A DNA stretch of 64,000 bases from Hyphomicrobiales bacterium. GTDB taxonomy: Bacteria; Pseudomonadota; Alphaproteobacteria; Rhizobiales; Rhizobiaceae. Numbering within the stretch: the stretch's first letter is position 1; each line of letters begins with the position of its first letter. The notes beneath the pieces were generated by a model. It did not search any database, had not been told where the DNA came from, and was given only the letters and a program-made list of their open reading frames with translations. A program made the position numbers and the translations under genes. Location of the stretch: positions 62,358 through 126,357 of the forward strand of contig UCMW01000005.1 in the NCBI GenBank assembly GCA_900473745.1, in the 5' to 3' direction. Below, one piece after another: positions 58,748 through 64,000 of the stretch.

Positions 58748-60016
58748 ATGGTTTCCGGAAAGCCACCCCGTCGATCGAAAGCCCCCGATGAACCGGTGAC
58801 AATCGACCTGACTGCCAAGGAAACCGACGTGGTCAACGAGACGGTTGGGACGGAGGCGCCGCAATCAGACACCTCTGTTTCGTCACCCGTGGCGGACCAG
58901 ACAGTGACGAGCACGTCAGACGCGAGCGAGCCCTTGGCCAATACCCCTGCTGATCCGTGGACACCAAAGCCGGACGAGGTGGAAACGCCCACCCCAGCTG
59001 AAGAGGCTCCGCCTTCATTTGACAACACGACGGCCGAGACGGCAGCATCCGCACAGCCGCCCCGTCAGACGCCTGCCACATCGACACTGGTGGCATCCGG
59101 CATTGTTGGTGGCCTCGTGGCCCTCGCACTGGCTGGCAGCATGCAATATGCCGGTATCGTGCCGGGTCTGGGCCCGGAGCAGACAGCTCAGGCCCCTGCA
59201 GTCGACACAGCGGAAATCGAGGCGCTGAAGGCCGAAGTCACCCGACTTGCGGCACAGCCGGCGCCCGCCGCCGCTGATCCGGCTCTCGCCGAGCGCCTCG
59301 CAGCACTGGAAGCCAGTGTCGCCGAGGCTGGTTCCGCACCGACAGCAGACGCGGCAGCCGTCGAGGCCTTGAAGACGCAACTCGCCGCCGCCGAGCAGGC
59401 GATCGAGTCCTTGCGCAGTGAAATCGTCAGCAACAAGCAGGCACTGGACCAGAGCGCTACCCGGTTGACGGAAGCCGAGCGCAAGCTGGAAGAACCACGC
59501 AGCGATATCGAGATGGCCCGTGCTATCGCTCTTGCCGGCCTCAAGACCGCCATCGACAGAGGCGGCCCGTTCCTGTCTGAGCTCGACGCCCTGAAGAGCG
59601 TGTCTCCCGAAGACCCGGCCATCGCGTCCCTGACACCTTTGGCTAGCATCGGCATCCCGTCCCGCTCTGACCTGGCACGGGATTTCGGCCAGGTTGCGGA
59701 CGACATTCTGGCCGGGATCAGTCAACCGTTAGCCGGCGAAGGATGGACGGACCGTCTTCTGTCGAGCGCCCGCTCGCTGGTCAAGGTGCGGCCTGTCGGC
59801 AATGTCGAGGGTGAGACCCCGGAGGCGATCGTCGCCCGCGTCGAGAACAAGCTCCAGAATGGCGACCTCAAGGGTGCTGCGCTCGAATGGGAATTGTTGC
59901 CCGGGGCCGGCAAGGAGGCATCGTCCGACTTCGCGACCAAGCTGAAGAACAGGATCGAGGCCGAGGAGAGCGTTGCCGCTGCCCTCTCCCAGACCGTGGC
60001 CGGAAACGGGGGCTGA
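58748..60016 (+). CDS. Mitofilin/Mic60-like membrane protein (COG4223 type)
   Basis: A 422-residue protein with a disordered Pro/Thr/Glu-rich cytoplasmic N-terminus (1-~105), one membrane helix (~109-131, VASGIVGGLVALALAGSM) and a long coiled coil (~150-250, many EALKAEV/EAIESLRSE heptads). A C-terminal helical domain follows that matches alphaproteobacterial Mic60. These proteins are the bacterial relatives of the mitochondrial cristae-junction protein; in some alphaproteobacteria Mic60 bends membranes and shapes intracytoplasmic membranes. Its place between hemD and hemY is conserved in the class. Confidence 0.85.
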   Translation: MVSGKPPRRSKAPDEPVTIDLTAKETDVVNETVGTEAPQSDTSVSSPVADQTVTSTSDASEPLANTPADPWTPKPDEVETPTPAEEAPPSFDNTTAETAASAQPPRQTPATSTLVASGIVGGLVALALAGSMQYAGIVPGLGPEQTAQAPAVDTAEIEALKAEVTRLAAQPAPAAADPALAERLAALEASVAEAGSAPTADAAAVEALKTQLAAAEQAIESLRSEIVSNKQALDQSATRLTEAERKLEEPRSDIEMARAIALAGLKTAIDRGGPFLSELDALKSVSPEDPAIASLTPLASIGIPSRSDLARDFGQVADDILAGISQPLAGEGWTDRLLSSARSLVKVRPVGNVEGETPEAIVARVENKLQNGDLKGAALEWELLPGAGKEASSDFATKLKNRIEAEESVAAALSQTVAGNGG

Positions 60017-60019
60017 CGC

Positions 60020-61672
60020 ATGACGACGATTTTCAAGATCCTTTTCTTCTTCGCCTTCATCCTTGCGCTGGGCTTCGGCTTTTCCTGGATCGCCGATCGT
60101 CCGGGTGATATCTGGCTCGAATGGGAAGGTCAGCGGTATCAGACCGACCTCATCGTCGCCGTCACCGCTCTGGTGGCGATTGTCGCCGTCGTCATGCTGC
60201 TTTGGTGGCTGCTCCGCACGCTCTGGACTTCGCCCCACTCGGTCCGCCGCTTCTTTCGCGCGCGCAAGAGAGACCGGGGCTATCAGGCATTGTCGACCGG
60301 CCTGATCGCCGCTGGCGCCGGCAACGCCATTCTGGCCCGCAAGATGAGCGCCCGGGCTCGTGGCCTCATTCGATCCGACCAGGAACCGCTGATCCGGGTT
60401 CTCGACGCTCAGGCGGCCCTGATCGAGGGGCGCCACGACGAGGCGCGTCGCCTCTTCCAGGAAATGTCGGAGGATCCGGAAACGCGCGAACTCGGTCTGC
60501 GCGGCCTCTATGTCGAGGCGAACCGTCTGGGCGCGCACGAGGCGGCCCGGCAATATGCCGAGACCGCGGCCGAAGCCGCCCCTTACCTGCCCTGGGCAGC
60601 CAAGGCGACGCTGGAATATCGCTGCCGTGCCGGCCATTGGGACGATGCGATCCGTCTGCTTGACCAGCAGAAGATCGCTCATGTGCTCGAGCGGCATGAA
60701 GCCGAGCGTCTGAAGGCCGTTCTGCTGACGGCGAAAGCCGAAGACCAGCTGGAGGCAGAACCTGCAGCCGCCCGCGACAGCGCCCTGAAAGCGCTGAAGC
60801 TCGCCAAGGATCTGGTCCCGGCAGCGATCGTCGCCGCCAAGGCCTATATCCGCGAGGACAATCTGCGCAAGGCATCCAGCACGCTCGAGCAGGTTTGGAA
60901 GATCGAGCCGCATCCGGAAATCGCCCGCGCCTATGTCCGGGCACGCATTGGCGACAGCGCGGTCGACCGCCTCAAGAAGGCCGAGAAACTGGAGGCCTTG
61001 AAGCCCAACAACTACGAAAGCCTGCTGGCCGTCGCGGAAGCGGCGCTCGACGCGCAGGACTTCAAAAAGGCCCGCGCCAAAGCCGAGGCTGCGGCACGCA
61101 TCGCCTCACGCGAACGGGTCTATCTTTTGCTTGCGGACATCGAGGAAGCCGAAACGGGTGATCAGGGCCGAATCCGCCACTGGATGGGCCAGGCGCTGAA
61201 GGCGCCTCGCGATCCGGCATGGGTCGCCGATGGTCATGTTTCCGAACGCTGGATGCCGATCTCGCCTGTGACAGGTCGCTTGGACGCCTTCGAGTGGAAG
61301 ACGCCTTTCGACCAATTGGCCGGACCGATCGAAGAGGGCAGCCTTTCCGAAGGAGAGAAGGCGCTGGCAGCCCTTCCCCCGGTCGCGAGGACCGAGATGC
61401 CACCAGTGCCCGAGCCAGTGATCGACACTCCATCGCCGCAGGTGGTGGAGGCCGACAGCATTGTCATCGAGGCTGATGCACCGGCACAGCCGAACACGCA
61501 AACCAAGCCCGCCAAGCCGGATACACCCCCAACCGTAACCACGAAGGAGCGCGCGCCCGCCACGGACGCGGTCGTCGTCGAACCCTTTTTCGGGCGCCCG
61601 CCCGACGATCCCGGCGTCAAGGACCCCGCGCTCGCTTCGCCCGAACCCAAGACCCGCTTGAAACTCTTCTGA
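60020..61672 (+). CDS. hemY: HemY N-terminal domain / TPR membrane protein
   Basis: A 550-residue HemY-type protein. Two N-terminal membrane helices (about 5-25 and 44-66) are followed by a long alpha-solenoid of TPR-like repeats (~100-400). The Pro-rich C-terminal tail has the late conserved patch VEPFFGRPPDDPGVKD. This is the gammaproteobacterial HemY family of unclear role in porphyrin metabolism, not the protoporphyrinogen oxidase of the same name. It starts 4 bases after the mitofilin gene. Confidence 0.88.
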   Translation: MTTIFKILFFFAFILALGFGFSWIADRPGDIWLEWEGQRYQTDLIVAVTALVAIVAVVMLLWWLLRTLWTSPHSVRRFFRARKRDRGYQALSTGLIAAGAGNAILARKMSARARGLIRSDQEPLIRVLDAQAALIEGRHDEARRLFQEMSEDPETRELGLRGLYVEANRLGAHEAARQYAETAAEAAPYLPWAAKATLEYRCRAGHWDDAIRLLDQQKIAHVLERHEAERLKAVLLTAKAEDQLEAEPAAARDSALKALKLAKDLVPAAIVAAKAYIREDNLRKASSTLEQVWKIEPHPEIARAYVRARIGDSAVDRLKKAEKLEALKPNNYESLLAVAEAALDAQDFKKARAKAEAAARIASRERVYLLLADIEEAETGDQGRIRHWMGQALKAPRDPAWVADGHVSERWMPISPVTGRLDAFEWKTPFDQLAGPIEEGSLSEGEKALAALPPVARTEMPPVPEPVIDTPSPQVVEADSIVIEADAPAQPNTQTKPAKPDTPPTVTTKERAPATDAVVVEPFFGRPPDDPGVKDPALASPEPKTRLKLF

Positions 61673-61682
61673 CAGGACCCGA

Positions 61683-62162
61683 ATGCTCGACCGCTTGCAA
61701 GCCTTCTTCCAATCCGTGATGCAGGACCGCCCAAAGGCGGTCTTTGCGCCCGATGATCCCCGCATCGCAGTAGCGGCGCTGTGCCTTCAGGTCATGGAGG
61801 CTGACGGTGTCGTTCGCGACGCGGAACGATTGAAGCTCCGCGAGATCCTGAAGGAACAGTATGAACTGGACGATGCAGCACTCGACGCGCTGATCGCGGC
61901 AGGACAGGATGCGGAGAACCAGGCGGTCGACTATTACCGCTTCACCACCGAACTGAAGCGGCAACTGGACGAAGGACAGCGCCAGCAACTTGTTGGCCTG
62001 CTCTGGGACATCGTCTATGCCGACGGCACCCGCAGCGAGATGGAAGACCATGCCATCTGGCGGGTTGCCGACCTGCTTGGCGTCTCCGGTCGCGAACGGA
62101 TCGTTCAGCGGCAGGAGGCAGCTGATCGCGCAGGCCTCGGAGCGATCGACGATGCCACCTGA
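61683..62162 (+). CDS. TerB-like (TerB family) protein
   Basis: A 159-residue helical protein of the TerB/DjlA family: FAPDDPRIAVAALCLQVMEA and GLLWDIVYADGTRSEMEDH are the two acidic helical repeats, with ADGVVRDAE and ADGTRSEME as probable metal-binding loops. Despite the name, there is no tellurite operon here; such proteins are common in rhizobia and of unknown role. Its last 11 bases overlap the start of the next gene, so translation is coupled. Confidence 0.85.
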   Translation: MLDRLQAFFQSVMQDRPKAVFAPDDPRIAVAALCLQVMEADGVVRDAERLKLREILKEQYELDDAALDALIAAGQDAENQAVDYYRFTTELKRQLDEGQRQQLVGLLWDIVYADGTRSEMEDHAIWRVADLLGVSGRERIVQRQEAADRAGLGAIDDAT

Positions 62163-62886
62163 CGAACGATCGCATCCACGCGGTCGCCAGCAACCCGTCC
62201 TCATCGTCCTGCATCAGGAACGCTCCAGTCCGGGTCGCGTCGGGCAGATGCTGGAAGAGAAGGGCTATCCACTCGACATTCGGCGCCCCGTGCTCGGCCA
62301 GAAATTGCCGATGACGCTCAAGGACCATGCCGGCGCCGTCGTCTTCGGCGGTCCGATGAGTGCGAACGATCCGGATGACTACATCAAGACTGAAATCAAC
62401 TGGCTCGACGTGCCGCTGAAGGAAAACAAGCCCTTCCTCGGCATCTGCCTCGGCGCCCAGATGCTGGTCCGCCACCTCGGCGGCAAGGTCGAAGCCGACC
62501 GGCAAGAGCGCACGGAGATCGGCTGGTATCCGATCAATCCGACCGAACATGGTCGCCTCCTGATGCACTGGCCGAAAATGGTCTACCACTTCCACCGCGA
62601 GGGCTTCAGCCTGCCGCATGGCGCCAAACTGCTGGCGACGGGCGATATCTATCCCAATCAGGCCTTCCGCTATGGCGATAACGCCTGGGCGGTTCAGTTT
62701 CATGCGGAGCTCACCCGCGCCATGATGCATCGCTGGGTCGTCCATGGTGCCCATCGTTTCGTGCTGCCGAATGCTCAGCAGGGACGTGAGCATCTGGAAG
62801 GGCGCATGATCTTCGACGCGCCGCTGCGGGCCTGGCTTTCGGACTTTCTCGACTTGGTCTTCAAGCGCGATCAGCGCGTCTCCTGA
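62152..62886 (+). CDS. Class I glutamine amidotransferase
   Basis: A 244-residue stand-alone GATase-1 domain protein resembling the N-terminal half of GMP synthase. The triad is C99 (LGICLGAQML), H184 and E186 (VQFHAELT). VVFGGPMSANDPDD near 64 is also typical. It hydrolyses glutamine or a gamma-glutamyl compound; the acceptor is unknown. Its end overlaps the converging MFS gene by 16 bases. Confidence 0.9.
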   Translation: MPPDERSHPRGRQQPVLIVLHQERSSPGRVGQMLEEKGYPLDIRRPVLGQKLPMTLKDHAGAVVFGGPMSANDPDDYIKTEINWLDVPLKENKPFLGICLGAQMLVRHLGGKVEADRQERTEIGWYPINPTEHGRLLMHWPKMVYHFHREGFSLPHGAKLLATGDIYPNQAFRYGDNAWAVQFHAELTRAMMHRWVVHGAHRFVLPNAQQGREHLEGRMIFDAPLRAWLSDFLDLVFKRDQRVS

Positions 62887-64000
62887 CGCTCCGGCGCCTC
62901 GAGATTGTCGATCTTGCGCAATTGTGGGAAGCCGAGCGCCCAGACCACAGCAACCGCCAGCGTGCCGAAGCCACCAAGCACGACGGCAGGCACAGGTCCG
63001 ATGAAATGCGCCATGGTGCCGGCACGAAACTCGCCGAGTTCATTCGAAGCACCGACGAAGACCATGTTGACGGCATTGACCCGGCCACGCACTTCGTCCG
63101 GCGTCCAGAGCGCAATCAGCGTCTCGCGCACATAGACCGACGCCATGTCGGCGGCGCCCATGAGCATCAGCGCCACGATCGACAGCCAGGCAATCTCTGA
63201 AAAGCCAAAGATGATCGTCCCGACGCCGAAGAGAGCGACGCCGATGAACATGAAGATGCCGGCATTGTGGCGGATCGGAAAGCTGGCAAGCGCGATCGCG
63301 ACGATGATCGCCCCTATACCGGGCGCTGCACGCAGCAGACCGAGCCCCCAGGGGCCGAGATCGAGAATGTCGCGCGCGAAAACCGGCATCAGCGCCACGG
63401 CGCCCCCGAGAAGCACGGCGAAGAGATCGAGCGAGATCGCACCCAGAACCACCTTTTCGCCGAAGATGAAGCGGAAGCCGGCAAAAAGAGTGTCGAGCGT
63501 GACCGCTTTCTCGGACTTCCGCTGTGGCGGCCGCTTGACCAGGAAGACCAGCACGGCCGACGCGGCAAAAAAGGCAAAGGAGATGGAATAGGCCATGACA
63601 GGGCTGACGCCATAGAGCAGACCGCCAGCCACGGGTCCGACGATCGACGCCGTCTGCCAGGAGGAGGAGTTCCACGCAACGGCGTTCGACAGATCCTTTT
63701 GCGGCACCAGATTGGGCGCGAGCGACTGAACCGCGGGCGCAGCAAAAGCGCGCTCGATGCCGAAGATCACCAAGATGGCGAAAACGATCGTCGGCTCGAA
63801 GGCATCTGCGATCGTCAAAGCCAGAAGAGCGCCCGCACAGAGGGAGCTGACAATCATGCAGATCGAAACGATGGCACGGCGGTTGTAGCGGTCGGCAACG
63901 GAGCCGGTTACCAGGATCAGCAGAAGCGACGGCAGGAATTGCACCAGACCGATCAGGCCGAGGTAAAAGACATTGCCCGTATCGTCGTACATCTGCCAGC
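62871..64000 (-). CDS. MFS transporter (EntS-like), cut by the right window edge
   Basis: The frame runs off the right edge. About 376 residues are visible, including most of a 12-helix major facilitator of the EntS/enterobactin-exporter type: QFLPSLLLILVTGSVADRYNRR, then AWNSSSWQTASIVGPVAGG and ALWTPDEVRGRVNAVNMVF. The residues just before the first Met visible in the window (WQ) fit the family's continuing N-terminus, so the true start is outside. It is probably an exporter; the substrate is unknown. It is tail-to-tail with the amidotransferase gene. Confidence 0.87.
   Translation of the reverse strand, partial: WQMYDDTGNVFYLGLIGLVQFLPSLLLILVTGSVADRYNRRAIVSICMIVSSLCAGALLALTIADAFEPTIVFAILVIFGIERAFAAPAVQSLAPNLVPQKDLSNAVAWNSSSWQTASIVGPVAGGLLYGVSPVMAYSISFAFFAASAVLVFLVKRPPQRKSEKAVTLDTLFAGFRFIFGEKVVLGAISLDLFAVLLGGAVALMPVFARDILDLGPWGLGLLRAAPGIGAIIVAIALASFPIRHNAGIFMFIGVALFGVGTIIFGFSEIAWLSIVALMLMGAADMASVYVRETLIALWTPDEVRGRVNAVNMVFVGASNELGEFRAGTMAHFIGPVPAVVLGGFGTLAVAVVWALGFPQLRKIDNLEAPERQETR

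Noticed and set aside
61683-62162. A tellurite-resistance locus
   Set aside because: Only a single TerB-like protein is present, with no terC, terD or terZ genes; TerB-family proteins are widespread housekeeping genes in this group.

Overview
The window is a chromosomal segment of a GC-rich alphaproteobacterium, most likely Rhizobiaceae (Rhizobium/Agrobacterium/Ensifer type). The evidence is the gene order mdh-sucCDAB-...-lpdA next to sdhCDAB, zapE and an Omp19-type lipoprotein; a five-gene F1 operon atpHAGDC without F0 genes behind priA; a mitofilin/Mic60-like gene inside a heme operon; and the close family match of many small proteins. No rRNA, tRNA, CRISPR array, insertion sequence or prophage was seen. 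Genes are tightly packed and no gene-free stretch exceeds 300 bases.

Layout. 1-3.1 kb: the C-terminal part of tamB. 3.1-8.1 kb: an Lrp/AsnC regulator divergent from an arginase, a soluble double-PAS chemoreceptor overlapping a cheW gene, and an L-asparaginase. 8.1-17.7 kb (minus strand): a molybdenum, NAD-dependent formate dehydrogenase operon, fdsG-fdsB-[DUF4287 gene]-fdsA-fdhD-fdsD, followed by an oxalate/formate-type antiporter and preceded by a LysR regulator and an ArsR regulator with the two cysteines of the BigR/SqrR persulfide sensors. 17.8-24.2 kb: an L-lactate dehydrogenase, then a divergent catabolic cassette (LysR regulator, AldA-like aldehyde dehydrogenase, enolase-superfamily enzyme, GMC oxidoreductase) of unknown substrate. 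24.3-33.2 kb (minus): atpHAGDC, a small membrane protein, priA and an acyltransferase. 33.3-36.4 kb: xerC, a TraB/GumN protein, DUF2867 and cytochrome b561. 36.6-52.8 kb (minus): lpdA, an SDR, an exported unknown, a MAPEG protein, odhB(sucB), sucA, sucD, sucC, mdh, zapE, the Omp19-like lipoprotein and sdhBADC. 53-56.9 kb: a His-rich exported protein, a METTL20-type lysine methyltransferase, EVE and YciI proteins, gpsA and tsaD. 57-62.9 kb (plus): hemC-hemD-mitofilin-hemY-terB-like-glutamine amidotransferase. The right edge cuts an MFS exporter.

How it works together. Much of the window is energy metabolism. Formate is oxidised to CO2 with NADH production, with FdhD and FdsD serving enzyme maturation and the OFA antiporter probably moving formate or oxalate. 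The 2-oxoglutarate to oxaloacetate half of the TCA cycle (odhAB with E3, sucCD, sdh, mdh) feeds the respiratory chain, and the F1 part of ATP synthase lies nearby. Arginase and asparaginase point to amino-acid nitrogen use.

The window is mostly housekeeping. The least explained parts are (i) the DUF4287 gene translationally coupled inside the formate dehydrogenase operon; (ii) the ArsR-LysR pair next to it; (iii) the catabolic cassette, whose enolase-superfamily enzyme lacks the expected Asp metal ligand and whose aldehyde dehydrogenase has RPSN in place of KPSE; and (iv) the sdhC/His-rich-protein intergenic region, which holds a perfect palindromic CtrA-type site and a cluster of TCACGCG repeats.
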